This document shows positions 8,802-18,539 of a DNA stretch of 64,000 nt, one piece after another. The notes under the pieces were generated by a model. It was given only the letters and a program-made list of their open reading frames with translations. It did no database searches and was not told the DNA's origin. Origin of the DNA: JBJYIN01 sp046237015 (GTDB taxonomy: Bacteria; Pseudomonadota; Gammaproteobacteria; Enterobacterales; Enterobacteriaceae); contig NZ_JBJYIN010000012.1 of assembly GCF_046237015.1 (NCBI RefSeq), positions 62,001 through 126,000 on the forward strand. Reading direction: 5' to 3'. Within the stretch, counting starts at the first letter, position 1. Every line of letters begins with the position of its first letter. Made by a program: the position numbers and the translations under genes.

Positions 8802-8842
8802 AAAAAAAGCTGTTCCGGAGGAGTGCAAATCTGCGGAACAGC
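8802..8842 (-). terminator. intrinsic terminator for the MFS transporter gene
   Basis: GCTGTTCCG (8809-8817) pairs with CGGAACAGC (8834-8842), and on the minus strand the stem is followed by seven T residues. It ends the leftward transcript of the MFS gene and faces the end of argA. Confidence 0.85.
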
Positions 8843-8873
8843 AATGTGTCAACAAGACACTAATTACCCGATG

Positions 8874-10190
8874 TTATGGTGCTGACGACCCCGACTCGAT
8901 TTTGATACGTTCTAACGGTCCGACGATAAATAAATAGGCAACAAGACCAATTGCGCCCATCGATCCCACATATAAAATGGCGTAATCAAACGACTGTGTG
9001 GATGACAAAATAAAGCCAATAACCAAAGGGGTAATAATACTGGCCATGTTGCCACACATGTTAAAAACACCACCTGCAATACCTAATACTTCTTTTGGCG
9101 AAGTATCGCTTAATACACACCATCCCAGATTGCCAAATCCTTTCGCAAAAAATGCCAGGCTCATCGCACCAATAACCACCACTTCAGAAGTGGTATAGTT
9201 GGCCGTAACAATCGTACAAGATAGCAACATGCCGCACACAATCGGAAGTTTACGTGACAGGGTCAGGCTATAGCCGCGCCGCAATAAATAATCAGAGAAG
9301 ATCCCGCCGATTAACCCACCAATAAAACCCGCAATGGCAGGAATTGAGGCAACTAACCCCACCTTCAAGATTGACATTCCTTTTGCCTGATATAGGTAGG
9401 TCGGAAACCAGGTCAGAAAAAACCAGGTAATAGACGTCACACAAAACTGGCCGATATAAACACCGATCATCATACGATTAACGCAGACAGATTTAATTTG
9501 TGAAAACGTAATTTTATCTTTCTTTTTATTCACACCAAGATGAGGTTCCCCACCACCGGCAGAAATATAATCGATTTCTTCCTGGTTGATCTTCTTACTT
9601 TTAAATGGTTCCTGAACATAGATGAACCAAAATATCCCAAGTACTACACCAATGGCACCAATATAATAAAACACATAGTGCCAACTTAAATTATGTAAAA
9701 TAATTGTCATTAATGGTGTCACGATACCCAGGGAAATATATTGAGCCGCTTGGTAAACTGATGTGACAAATCCCCTTTCTTTGTTTGGAAACCATTGCAC
9801 ACTGAGGCGACTATTGGCAGGGAATGCTGGTGCCTCAATAGCCCCCATTAATAAACGCAGGAAAATAAGCGCCATGAGCGGTGAAGAAAACAGATAGATC
9901 GTTCCCTGGAACATCGTCACAATCGACCAGGCGATCAAAGCCACACCATAAACCAAACGGGAACCAAATCGGTCGAGCAATAATCCACCTGGTATTTGCA
10001 TAATGACATAGGAAATACCAAAAGCAGAAAATGCCATCCCCATGACCTCTGGGTCAAAGCCTAATTCTTTACTCATAAAAGGGGCAACAACAGAAAGTGT
10101 TGCCCGATCTGCATAATTAAAAACAGTTGCTAAAAAAAGAAACACTAATATCGTATATCGAACATTTGTTCGTTTTTTTAATATAGTCAT
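8874..10190 (-). CDS. MFS transporter, anion:cation symporter family (GudP/GarP/DgoT-like)
   Basis: The protein is a 12-helix major facilitator of the family that imports glucarate, galactarate, galactonate and similar sugar acids by proton symport. Helix 1 carries the typical FNYADRATLSV motif, and the GGLLLDRFGSR loop between helices 2 and 3 is the MFS signature. The segments RMMIGVYIGQF and ITWFFLTWFP closely resemble E. coli GudP. ATG 10190 is chosen with GGGAG nine bases upstream; a TTG three codons earlier is less likely. Length is 438 residues. It lies 274 bases downstream of the L-talarate/galactarate dehydratase on the same strand, which suggests it imports that enzyme's aldarate substrate. 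The exact substrate cannot be read from sequence. Confidence 0.88.
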   Translation of the reverse strand: MTILKKRTNVRYTILVFLFLATVFNYADRATLSVVAPFMSKELGFDPEVMGMAFSAFGISYVIMQIPGGLLLDRFGSRLVYGVALIAWSIVTMFQGTIYLFSSPLMALIFLRLLMGAIEAPAFPANSRLSVQWFPNKERGFVTSVYQAAQYISLGIVTPLMTIILHNLSWHYVFYYIGAIGVVLGIFWFIYVQEPFKSKKINQEEIDYISAGGGEPHLGVNKKKDKITFSQIKSVCVNRMMIGVYIGQFCVTSITWFFLTWFPTYLYQAKGMSILKVGLVASIPAIAGFIGGLIGGIFSDYLLRRGYSLTLSRKLPIVCGMLLSCTIVTANYTTSEVVVIGAMSLAFFAKGFGNLGWCVLSDTSPKEVLGIAGGVFNMCGNMASIITPLVIGFILSSTQSFDYAILYVGSMGAIGLVAYLFIVGPLERIKIESGSSAP

Positions 10191-10464
10191 GACAAACAAC
10201 TCCCGTCAAATAGGGTTGCATTTAATTAGATTAAGTAGGTGTACAGCTAATTAACGTGGCTAATAAAATAAAGAGTAACCACGTGACCATTCGCGAAATA
10301 ATTCAAGTCTCAGGATAAACGTTATCGCATTGAATAACGCAAATCGTTGCCGCGCCAGAGCAAGACGCATTCATATGACTTGTCACACGGCAAGCGAAGG
10401 TCAAATCTGTCGGCAACACATTTGACCATCCAATGCACAGACAACGCAAAGTATCGCGAGTCTA

Positions 10465-11661
10465 TCAGGGGTGTTTACCAAACTCGCAAGTCAATGCCGT
10501 CCATTTTCTTGCTTGTTCGCTCAGTGTAAAACCAAGCCCTAAACGGTCGGAAACCCACATACGGCCATCACGTAACTCCAGTTGTTCATTAAAGAGTGGG
10601 TTTAACCATTCAAAATGTTCCAGCCAGGGTTCAATCGGGTAAGCCGCCGCCAAATGCAAATGCACTTCCATGGCAAAATGTGGTGCGAGTTTGCGACCAT
10701 GTTTTGCAGCTAAATCCATAATTTTCAGGAAAGGCGAAATCCCTCCGACGCGTGGCGCATCAGGCTGCACAAAATCACTGGCGTTCCCAAGAATCAGTTG
10801 CTCATGTTCACGGAAACTGGTCAGCATTTCCCCCGTCGCAATCGGCGTATCCAGCGCCGCCGCCAATGCCGCATGCCCTTCTACATCGTAAGCATCAAGC
10901 GGTTCTTCAATCCAAATGAGGTTAAACGCCTCCATTTTCCGCCCCATACGAATCGCCGTTTCACGATCCCATTGCTGATTCGCATCCACCATCAATGGGA
11001 AGTCGTCTCCCAACGCTTCACGTACCGCAGTCAGTCGACGGATATCCTCTGCCGTATTCGGTTGACCAACTTTCAGTTTTATCCCGCCAATGCCGCTCTC
11101 ACGAGAAATCACCACATTTTTTAACACTTGTTCTAATGGCGTATGCAAAAAACCGCCAGACGTGTTGTAGCACTGTACGGAGTCACGATGGGACCCCAAC
11201 AGTTTCGCCAGTGGCAAACCCGCACGCTTGGCTTTCATATCCCATAGCGCAATATCAATGGGGGAAATCGCCTGTACAGCCATACCGCTACGACCGACAG
11301 ATGCCCCGGCCCATAGCAGCTTGGTATAAATTTTATCGATATCGTTGGGGTCTTCACCAATAAGATTATCTGCAATTTCTTTGGCATGAGCGTAAATACC
11401 CTGCCCACCTGCACGTTTTGAATAACTGAAACCCACACCCTCAAACCCATCCCGGCTACGTATTTCAGCAAAAATAATGGCGACTTCGGTCAGCGGTTTT
11501 TGCCGTCCGGTCAAAACCTTGGCGTCACTCACTGGTGTTGCTAATGGCAGGAAGGCCAGAGAGATTTTTACCCATTCAATCCGATCGCCTGTCTCGGCGG
11601 CCGTTTTAACATTCGTCGTTTTCGCATAGCTGACAGCATCTGAGTTCGCACTGAGAGTCAT
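10465..11661 (-). CDS. L-talarate/galactarate dehydratase (enolase superfamily)
   Basis: The protein is a mandelate-racemase-subgroup enolase-superfamily enzyme that dehydrates L-talarate and galactarate to 5-keto-4-deoxy-glucarate. As I recall the Salmonella enzyme (STM3697), this protein matches it closely over its whole 398 residues. The acid/base Lys pair is in GGIKLKVGQ. The metal ligands are in LMVDANQQWD, WIEEPLD and TGEML. The catalytic His/Asp dyad is represented by QPDAPRVGG and KLAPHFAMEVH. The start at 11661 follows AAAGGAGAAGG. It is divergent from a LacI-type regulator and upstream of an MFS sugar-acid transporter, forming a compact uptake-and-dehydration unit. The later aldolase steps must be encoded elsewhere. 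Confidence 0.92.
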   Translation of the reverse strand: MTLSANSDAVSYAKTTNVKTAAETGDRIEWVKISLAFLPLATPVSDAKVLTGRQKPLTEVAIIFAEIRSRDGFEGVGFSYSKRAGGQGIYAHAKEIADNLIGEDPNDIDKIYTKLLWAGASVGRSGMAVQAISPIDIALWDMKAKRAGLPLAKLLGSHRDSVQCYNTSGGFLHTPLEQVLKNVVISRESGIGGIKLKVGQPNTAEDIRRLTAVREALGDDFPLMVDANQQWDRETAIRMGRKMEAFNLIWIEEPLDAYDVEGHAALAAALDTPIATGEMLTSFREHEQLILGNASDFVQPDAPRVGGISPFLKIMDLAAKHGRKLAPHFAMEVHLHLAAAYPIEPWLEHFEWLNPLFNEQLELRDGRMWVSDRLGLGFTLSEQARKWTALTCEFGKHP

Positions 11662-11681
11662 TGGTCCTTCTCCTTTAAAAA

Positions 11682-11779
11682 TGATTGCGCAAACATAATC
11701 AATCAACCAAAGTAAAATGAACACAAAAAGAGCTCAAAGATGCAAAACAGATCACAAATTAATCTTTATTGCGCTAAAA
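11682..11779. promoter_or_regulatory. repeated LacI-type operator candidates between dehydratase and regulator
   Basis: TGATTGCGCAAACA (11682-11695) is a near-perfect dyad with the central CG typical of LacI-family operators. TTATTGCGCTAAAA (11766-11779) shares its core, with centres 84 bp apart, close to eight helical turns. A weaker relative, TGATAACGCAACCA, is at 11832-11845. They lie in the divergent promoter region of the dehydratase and the LacI regulator, as expected for repression by looping. Confidence 0.5.
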
Positions 11780-12017
11780 AAGAAAAAATAGCCACAATAA
11801 AAACAATGAAATCACTCATCAAAAACAACAATGATAACGCAACCATTTTATGCAAACCGCCAATACCAAAGAAAACTCACATAAAAGGACGCGTACATAA
11901 ATACAAAGTCGCAATGCCGGTATACCTTCGTCTTATGAATAATCATGTTTGGAAAATACGTCACTTCAACGATAATCTGATACACAGGAAACCTGGAAGA
12001 CTGAGGGCATAAACCGA

Positions 12018-13040
12018 GTGAAAAACGACAAAAACACCATGACTAGCCCGGTACGCGCTCCCACACTGGAAGATGTAGCCAGAGCCGCAGGGCTTTCGCC
12101 GATGACCGTCAGCAGAGCGTTAAATAATCCCAAGATTGTTCGAGCGGAAACCGTGACCCGGGTGATGGAGGCGGTCCGTGCGACAGGTTACATTCCTAAC
12201 ATGTTAGCGGGCGGGCTGGCTTCAAAACGCAGCAAACTTATCGCGGTCATCGTTCCACAAATCAATAATGGTATGTTTGTTGATACCATTCAGGCGATTA
12301 GTGATGAACTGGCAACTCGTGGTTACCATATGCTGCTGTGCGTTGCCGGTTATACGCATGAATCAGAAGCCGATATTGTCACGACAATTCTCTCTCGTCG
12401 TCCTGATGGCATTGTTCTTACGGGGATCCATCATTCTCCCACACTCAAAAAGATTATTCTCAATGCCAACCTTCCCATCGTTGAAATCTGGGATTTAACG
12501 CCAACACCACTTGATATGCTGGTTGGGTTTTCTCACGAAAAAATTGGCAACACCATTGGCAACTACCTGTTAAATAAAGGCCATCGACAATTTGGTCTAC
12601 TATGGACAGAAGATCGGAGAGCCGGACAAAGAAAAACCGGAATTTATGAAATTGTGCAACATCACCCTGATTGCCACATTCAGGAAATTACACTTCCCCT
12701 GCCAGCGACACTGGCACTGGGCCGCCAAGGATTGAGCGATCTGCTCTCGCATGGCAATAGATTTGACGCCATTATTTGTAGCTCAGATACTCTTGCTCAG
12801 GGAGCCATTATGGAGGCGGAATCAAGAGGCTTGAATGTACCGGGAAAGCTAGCAGTCATCGGCTTTGGCGATCTGAACTTTGCTGAACACAATACACCGT
12901 CGATCACCACAGTCAGAGTGGATCGTTGGAAAATAGGTAGAGATGCCGCCACGATGTTGGCAGACAAAATTGAAAGTAAGCCGATTGCAGATGCCATTGT
13001 TGACATTGGGTTTTCACTGATTGAACGAGAATCAGCCTGA
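12018..13040 (+). CDS. LacI-family transcriptional regulator (GntR-like) of the sugar-acid cluster
   Basis: An N-terminal helix-turn-helix (residues 14-40: TLEDVARAAGLSPMTVSRAL) is followed by the hinge helix and a periplasmic-binding-protein-like effector domain (from about residue 70, KLIAVIVPQINNG). The architecture and sequence resemble the gluconate repressor GntR. The start is a GTG at 12018 with GAGGG about ten bases upstream; the ATG at 12039 is possible and would remove seven residues ahead of the DNA-binding domain. It is divergent from the L-talarate/galactarate dehydratase, so it probably represses that gene and the transporter, with an aldarate or derivative as inducer. That role is inferred from position. 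Confidence 0.85.
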   Translation: MKNDKNTMTSPVRAPTLEDVARAAGLSPMTVSRALNNPKIVRAETVTRVMEAVRATGYIPNMLAGGLASKRSKLIAVIVPQINNGMFVDTIQAISDELATRGYHMLLCVAGYTHESEADIVTTILSRRPDGIVLTGIHHSPTLKKIILNANLPIVEIWDLTPTPLDMLVGFSHEKIGNTIGNYLLNKGHRQFGLLWTEDRRAGQRKTGIYEIVQHHPDCHIQEITLPLPATLALGRQGLSDLLSHGNRFDAIICSSDTLAQGAIMEAESRGLNVPGKLAVIGFGDLNFAEHNTPSITTVRVDRWKIGRDAATMLADKIESKPIADAIVDIGFSLIERESA

Positions 13041-13077
13041 CTTTCACGTTCGCTAACGCATACCAGCTAACACAACG

Positions 13078-14994
13078 CTAGCAAACAGGTTCATTATCGT
13101 CGTCAGAAGAAAACATCATCTCTATCCGTTCCACCAATCCACTGTGTCTCTGGGTCGGTGTTTTTACTGCACGGTACAGAATTTGCCTCTCCGTATACAG
13201 CGATAAACGCTGGCGGGCACGAGTAACAGCGGTATACACCAACTCTCTCGTTAGCACGGGCAAATAATGATTCGGCAGTACCAGTGAGGTGTGCTCAAAT
13301 TCAGAACCCTGCGATTTATGTACCGTCATCGCATAGGCTGTTTCATGAGGGGGCAAACGACTGGGTGCGACGGCCTTCAGTTTTCCATCTGGTAATTGAA
13401 AATAAACGCGCAATTCGTCTTTTTCATTCATTAGCGCAATACCAATGTCGCCGTTAAACAACCCCAGAACCGCATCATTCCGCTCAATCATCACCGGACG
13501 GCCAACATACCAGCGATTCAGCATATTGTGATGCCGACGAATCAGCCCCGCTTTATGCAACGCCAGTTCAATACGCTGATTCAACCCTGATACGCCAAAC
13601 GGCCCCTCACGCAGGGCGCACAATTGGCGATAACGCTGAAATGCCGACAGTACGGCAACTGGCCCAGTTCCAGCAGCGATAAGCTGTAAATAATCACGAT
13701 ACCCGTCAACGCACTGATCCAGAATACGTTGGTAGTCGTCCGTATTTACCAGTGGATGACAGGAAATATCGGTAAAATCGTCATCCAATACCGCACGTAC
13801 ACGCCGATCGTCACCGCTATTGACCGCCAATGCCAATTGACCAATCCCGGAATGTTGATCGAAACGATAGCTTCTGCGCAACAAGCAAATGCCGTCGCCA
13901 ACGGTAGCATTATTTTCCGCGCTCGCCTCATCCAAGAGATAGCCAGTTAACCGATGTAGCTGCTGGACGCGATTCCGGCTATATCCTGTTTCAGCAAAAC
14001 GACAAATATCGCCCAGCACCGCCCCGGCTTCCACCGAAGCAAGTTGATCGCGGTCGCCCAGCAAGATAAGTCTGGCATGCTCTGGCAGCGCCTCAATCAG
14101 ATTAGCCATCATGGGCAAATCAACCATCGAAGCCTCATCCACGACTAACACATCCAGGTGCAATGGGTTTCCCCGATGATGACGCAAACGTTGACTGTTG
14201 GGTACCGCCCCCAACAAACGGTGTAATGTCGTCGCCTCCTGCGGGAAAGCGAGGCGATCGGCGTCGCTCAACGACAGGCGACTTAATACGCCCCCCAGTG
14301 ACTCAGTTAATCTGGCGGCCGCCTTACCCGTCGGGGCAGCCAACTGAATACGTAATGCTGGCCGATCACTTTCCAACTGAATCAGCGCAGCCAGCAGCCT
14401 GGCAACAGTCGTCGTTTTTCCCGTTCCCGGCCCACCGGAAATAATGGCAATACGGCGGGTTAACGCCACTGCGGCCGCAATTTTCTGCCAATCAACAGCA
14501 TCGTCCACCGCCGGAAACAGGCTATCCAGCACAGTACGAACTTGTGGTTCATGATTGATTAACGACTGATGTTTACTGGTGATAAACGCCGCGACACGCC
14601 CCTCACTTTGCCAGTTGCGCTGCAAATACAACCGATCCTGTTGCAATACCAATGGTGTAGGCAAACTACCATCGCTGACGGCTTCCGATGCCAATAACCG
14701 CTGCCGCCACTCATCCGTATCCGGATGCCCTATCAGCGACCACATCCGCTGTGCTAACTCATCATCTCTGCCAGCGAATAACGCCTGCGGGGACAGCTTA
14801 TCCAGCGGTAAACAGACATGTCCTGCGCCAGACTGTGCACTCAGGCAAGCTGCCGCCAGCAATAAATGGGGATGCTCATTATCCGCCAGCAGTCGGGCAA
14901 ATTGCCTATCCAGTGGCCTCAATAACCGACGCTGCAATGCCAAATCGAGTAAATCAGTCATCGAGGCGAGCGTCGTTACAGCGGTAGCGGTCAT
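13078..14994 (-). CDS. recD: exodeoxyribonuclease V alpha subunit RecD
   Basis: RecD is the 5'-to-3' helicase motor of the RecBCD complex, which processes double-strand breaks and degrades foreign linear DNA. The N-terminal third is the RecBC-contact region. The SF1B motor starts with Walker A GGPGTGKTTTVARLL, followed by LDVLVVDEASMVDLPMM (Walker B), LLGDRDQLASVEAGAVL (motif III) and the late motifs YAMTVHKSQGSEF and ELVYTAVTRAR. Length is 638 residues, about 30 more than E. coli. Its ATG overlaps the recB stop by four bases (ATGA), so the two are translationally coupled. It is the last gene of the recC-ptrA-recB-recD operon. Confidence 0.97.
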   Translation of the reverse strand: MTATAVTTLASMTDLLDLALQRRLLRPLDRQFARLLADNEHPHLLLAAACLSAQSGAGHVCLPLDKLSPQALFAGRDDELAQRMWSLIGHPDTDEWRQRLLASEAVSDGSLPTPLVLQQDRLYLQRNWQSEGRVAAFITSKHQSLINHEPQVRTVLDSLFPAVDDAVDWQKIAAAVALTRRIAIISGGPGTGKTTTVARLLAALIQLESDRPALRIQLAAPTGKAAARLTESLGGVLSRLSLSDADRLAFPQEATTLHRLLGAVPNSQRLRHHRGNPLHLDVLVVDEASMVDLPMMANLIEALPEHARLILLGDRDQLASVEAGAVLGDICRFAETGYSRNRVQQLHRLTGYLLDEASAENNATVGDGICLLRRSYRFDQHSGIGQLALAVNSGDDRRVRAVLDDDFTDISCHPLVNTDDYQRILDQCVDGYRDYLQLIAAGTGPVAVLSAFQRYRQLCALREGPFGVSGLNQRIELALHKAGLIRRHHNMLNRWYVGRPVMIERNDAVLGLFNGDIGIALMNEKDELRVYFQLPDGKLKAVAPSRLPPHETAYAMTVHKSQGSEFEHTSLVLPNHYLPVLTRELVYTAVTRARQRLSLYTERQILYRAVKTPTQRHSGLVERIEMMFSSDDDNEPVC

Positions 14995-17900
14995 GGCGTA
15001 TCACCCTCTTCTCTTTCCCTTCCCCGGAACAGCCGATCCAACTGGGTAACAAAATCAGCCAGTGGACGGCAATAAAACACGCCATTGCCAGAGTAACGAG
15101 CATCGATACCCCGTAAAAACAGGTAAAATACACCACCAAAATGCCGTTCGTAGTCGTAATCAGCAATGCGGTGACGCAAATAACGATGTAACGCCAGGCT
15201 ATATAGTTGGTATTGCAAGTCGTAACGATGCTCAGCCATTGCATACATCATGGCAGATTGTGTGTAAGCACTTGCATCTGCGCCCAACCAATTGGACTTA
15301 TAATCCAGCAGGTAATAACGACCTTCCCAGCGGAACACTAAATCAATAAACCCTTTCAGCATGCCTTCTACCTGTTGGAATAACAGTGGAGGGCACTGTG
15401 CTGATAGCGGATCATAACGTTTCGTCAAGGCGTCAAGTTGCGCCGCCTGCAATGGTGCCTCAATCGGCAAGTAAAACTGCAACTCAACACGCTTATGCTG
15501 ACGTGCCAAAGCAGACAGCACAATACCGTCATCATTGAGCGGAGTGGTCAACACGGCGTCCATCCATGAACGTAGCACCGGGTGCCAGACATCATCCAGA
15601 CCTTGCAACTGAAGCTGCTCTGCCAGCCATTCATCATCTATTGATTGGGTAAAATCGATCGATTCAAAAAGACTATGCAAAAATGTTCCCGGACTCGCAC
15701 CTCGCGGGAAAGTATGCGGAGTAAACTGTGCGTCTGGCTCTTCCCGCCACGCTCCCATTGCCTCAATATCCAGTCGAGGAATAATATCCTGTACCACAGA
15801 CGCCGTGTGCTGCTGCAAACCTGAATAACTGGTCATCCGCCAACCATCACGCCATAGCCATTCACAACGACGAGCCAGTAAAGCAACCGGCACAGGTTCA
15901 TCAGGTTGCCACGGTTGTTCATGATCGGATTGAATAAGCGTTAGCGACACCCCTTCGCCCGCCATCCCATCAAGTTCCGCCAACAACTCCGCCGCACTCG
16001 CCTCTTTGCCTCGCTGAAGCAAGTAGCCCAGGGCGCTCTGATGCATATCGCTGCTTTCACTTTTTTTACGTGAACGTTGCAATGGCGCGACGCCCACACT
16101 GCAATGATAAATTGAACGAGTCAGCGCCACATACAGCAGACGTAAATCCTCCGCCAATCGTTCTTCTTCTGCCAGTGCCAGGCTGTCTTCACTGCTATTT
16201 AAATCAAGCAAAGCCTGATAGCTGCTTCTGTCGTGATAGATCCCCTGTTCCTGAATCCGAAAGTTGCTGATAAAAGGCAGCCAGACTAGCGGGTACTCAA
16301 GTCCTTTCGATTTATGAATCGTCACAATCTGCACCAGATGGCGATCGCTTTCCAAACGTAGCTGCTGATTTTCCGCTTGTGGATTCGGCTGGACAATCTG
16401 CTGCGACAGCCAGCGAACCAAGGCATGCTCGCTATCCAGATCCGATGAGGCATCCTGCAAGAGTTCACCAATATGCAGAACATCGGTCAATCTCCGTTCG
16501 CCATCATTGCTGGCAAGCAAGTTCTCCGCCAACTGATGCCGGCTCATAAGAGCACGTAGCATCGGTAACACACCACGCAGTCGCCACAGTAAACGGTAGC
16601 TGGCGAATTCCTCTACCAGCGCATCCCAATCGTCCTCACTACGCCCCAATGCATCCAGCATCGGCGCATCCAACCCTATCAGCGAAGTCGCCATGGCACT
16701 GCGCAATGTTCTCTCTTGCTCAGGGGCCAATACCGCTTGCAAAACCCACAAGATATCGCGCGCTTCCGGCGTCGAGAACACGCTATCACGGTTAGAAAGA
16801 TAGACAGAGGGGATAGCAAGCCGTGCTAACGCTTCACGCACCAGCGCCGCTTCATGACGACTGCGCACCAGCACACTCATATCCGATGCCTGTACCTGGC
16901 GACGCCCTTTACCGGTACTCAGCCATGCCTCATCACGCTGGCTGGCAGCCAGCCAGTCACGAATCTGCTGCGCACATTGCCGCGCCATTCGCTGCTGATA
17001 ATCACCCACACCGATCGTTTCTTCACCTGTCAGCCAAAATTGCAGTGCAGGCTGAACAACACCCTCGACCTCAAATGCCAGATCGCGTTTAGGTGCCGCA
17101 GGCTCAACAGCCAGGAAAGGAATTTCTTCAAAAATAAAGGGAGATTCAAGACGCTGAAAGAGGCGATTTACCGCATGCACCATCTGATGTGAAGAACGCC
17201 AGTTTACTCCCAACGTATAGTGTGCACTTACTTCAGAACGAGCTCGCATATAGGTAAAAATATCCGCACCGCGGAATGCATAGATCGCCTGCTTGGGATC
17301 ACCAATCAGTAACAGCCCACACTGGGGCTGATCGCCATAGAGAGAACGAAAAATACGATATTGCTGAGGGTCAGTATCCTGAAATTCATCGATCATCGCA
17401 ACGGGGTAGCGTTCCCGTACCGATTGAGCCAACTGCTTACCTTCAGGCTGTTGTAACGCATCATCCAGGCGGCTAAGCAAATCATCAAACCCCAATTCTG
17501 CACGCTGGCGTTTTTCCTCTCGCATCGATTGACGAATTTCTCTCAGCGCTCGAACGATCACCACATCACGCAGAGAAAGTGACGTATCCAATAACTGCTC
17601 GACGGCGCTAAATACCGTATGCTCAGGGGCTTCTCCCTTCTTGGTTTTTTCAGACAAAACCCGCTGACTAAATCTTTCCAGATCGTTTGGTAATTGGTAA
17701 TCCTGCGTCGGCTGCTTCGCCCATTGCGTCACTTTCTGCAACCAGTTAGGTAAGTGCTTACTGCTGTAACTACGCTTATCTACGCCAGATGAACTAATCA
17801 GCGCTTCCAATTCCGACACCGAAGCTAACCACTGTTGTTTAACGGCATCAATAACCGCAATAATGCGTTGATGGCGGCTCAATAACGTTTCATTGTCATC

Positions 17901-18539
17901 TGGAGGATGACGAAAAACCGGGCTTTCGCCCTGTAGATAAGGCGTTAGGTCAGCGAGTAAATGTTCTGGCCCTTTCCATTCCTGACTGACAACGCGTGCT
18001 ACATCTATTGGCAACGGATAGCAATAACGACGCCAAAAATCAGCGCAAGCCTGGCGGCGTAAAGGTTGCTCGTCCTCGAGCAACGTCTGTTCAAACAGAA
18101 CGCCAGATTCAAACGCATTCGTACTCAATATCCGCTGGCAGAAGCCATGAATTGTGTGAATTGATGCTTCATCCATCTGCCGTTCGGCTGACAGCAACAC
18201 CTCTGACGCGCCTAAGCAATCTGGAATTTCACGCAATAAATTCATCAGCAAGGGATCGTCGCTCTCACCCCGGAGACAGGCAATGCGCAACGCGTGAATT
18301 TTCTCGCGAATACGCTCACGCAGTTCCTCTGTTGCCGCCTCCGTAAAGGTAACAACCAGAATCTCCTCGACCAGTAACGGTCGAGGATAGGCGGATTGTT
18401 TCCCTAACCCCAGCAATAAACGCAGGTACAGTGCCGCCAGCGTATAGGTTTTACCTGTACCCGCCGATGCCTCAATCAACCGTTCCCCCAAAAGTGGTAA
18501 CGTCATAACATTGAGTGATTGCGGCACGGCTTGCTTCAT
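14991..18539 (-). CDS. recB: exodeoxyribonuclease V beta subunit RecB
   Basis: RecB is the 3'-to-5' helicase and the only nuclease subunit of RecBCD; it also loads RecA after Chi recognition. The SF1A motor begins with Walker A EASAGTGKTYTLAALYLRLL, with VAMIDEFQDTDPQQYRIF as motif II and VTIHKSKGLEYPLVWLP as motif V. The C-terminal nuclease domain has LLDYKSNWLG, with metal/catalytic residues D1079 and K1081 (E. coli D1080 and K1082). Length is 1182 residues, the normal size. It overlaps ptrA upstream and recD downstream by four bases each. Confidence 0.98.
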   Translation of the reverse strand: MKQAVPQSLNVMTLPLLGERLIEASAGTGKTYTLAALYLRLLLGLGKQSAYPRPLLVEEILVVTFTEAATEELRERIREKIHALRIACLRGESDDPLLMNLLREIPDCLGASEVLLSAERQMDEASIHTIHGFCQRILSTNAFESGVLFEQTLLEDEQPLRRQACADFWRRYCYPLPIDVARVVSQEWKGPEHLLADLTPYLQGESPVFRHPPDDNETLLSRHQRIIAVIDAVKQQWLASVSELEALISSSGVDKRSYSSKHLPNWLQKVTQWAKQPTQDYQLPNDLERFSQRVLSEKTKKGEAPEHTVFSAVEQLLDTSLSLRDVVIVRALREIRQSMREEKRQRAELGFDDLLSRLDDALQQPEGKQLAQSVRERYPVAMIDEFQDTDPQQYRIFRSLYGDQPQCGLLLIGDPKQAIYAFRGADIFTYMRARSEVSAHYTLGVNWRSSHQMVHAVNRLFQRLESPFIFEEIPFLAVEPAAPKRDLAFEVEGVVQPALQFWLTGEETIGVGDYQQRMARQCAQQIRDWLAASQRDEAWLSTGKGRRQVQASDMSVLVRSRHEAALVREALARLAIPSVYLSNRDSVFSTPEARDILWVLQAVLAPEQERTLRSAMATSLIGLDAPMLDALGRSEDDWDALVEEFASYRLLWRLRGVLPMLRALMSRHQLAENLLASNDGERRLTDVLHIGELLQDASSDLDSEHALVRWLSQQIVQPNPQAENQQLRLESDRHLVQIVTIHKSKGLEYPLVWLPFISNFRIQEQGIYHDRSSYQALLDLNSSEDSLALAEEERLAEDLRLLYVALTRSIYHCSVGVAPLQRSRKKSESSDMHQSALGYLLQRGKEASAAELLAELDGMAGEGVSLTLIQSDHEQPWQPDEPVPVALLARRCEWLWRDGWRMTSYSGLQQHTASVVQDIIPRLDIEAMGAWREEPDAQFTPHTFPRGASPGTFLHSLFESIDFTQSIDDEWLAEQLQLQGLDDVWHPVLRSWMDAVLTTPLNDDGIVLSALARQHKRVELQFYLPIEAPLQAAQLDALTKRYDPLSAQCPPLLFQQVEGMLKGFIDLVFRWEGRYYLLDYKSNWLGADASAYTQSAMMYAMAEHRYDLQYQLYSLALHRYLRHRIADYDYERHFGGVFYLFLRGIDARYSGNGVFYCRPLADFVTQLDRLFRGREREEGDTP

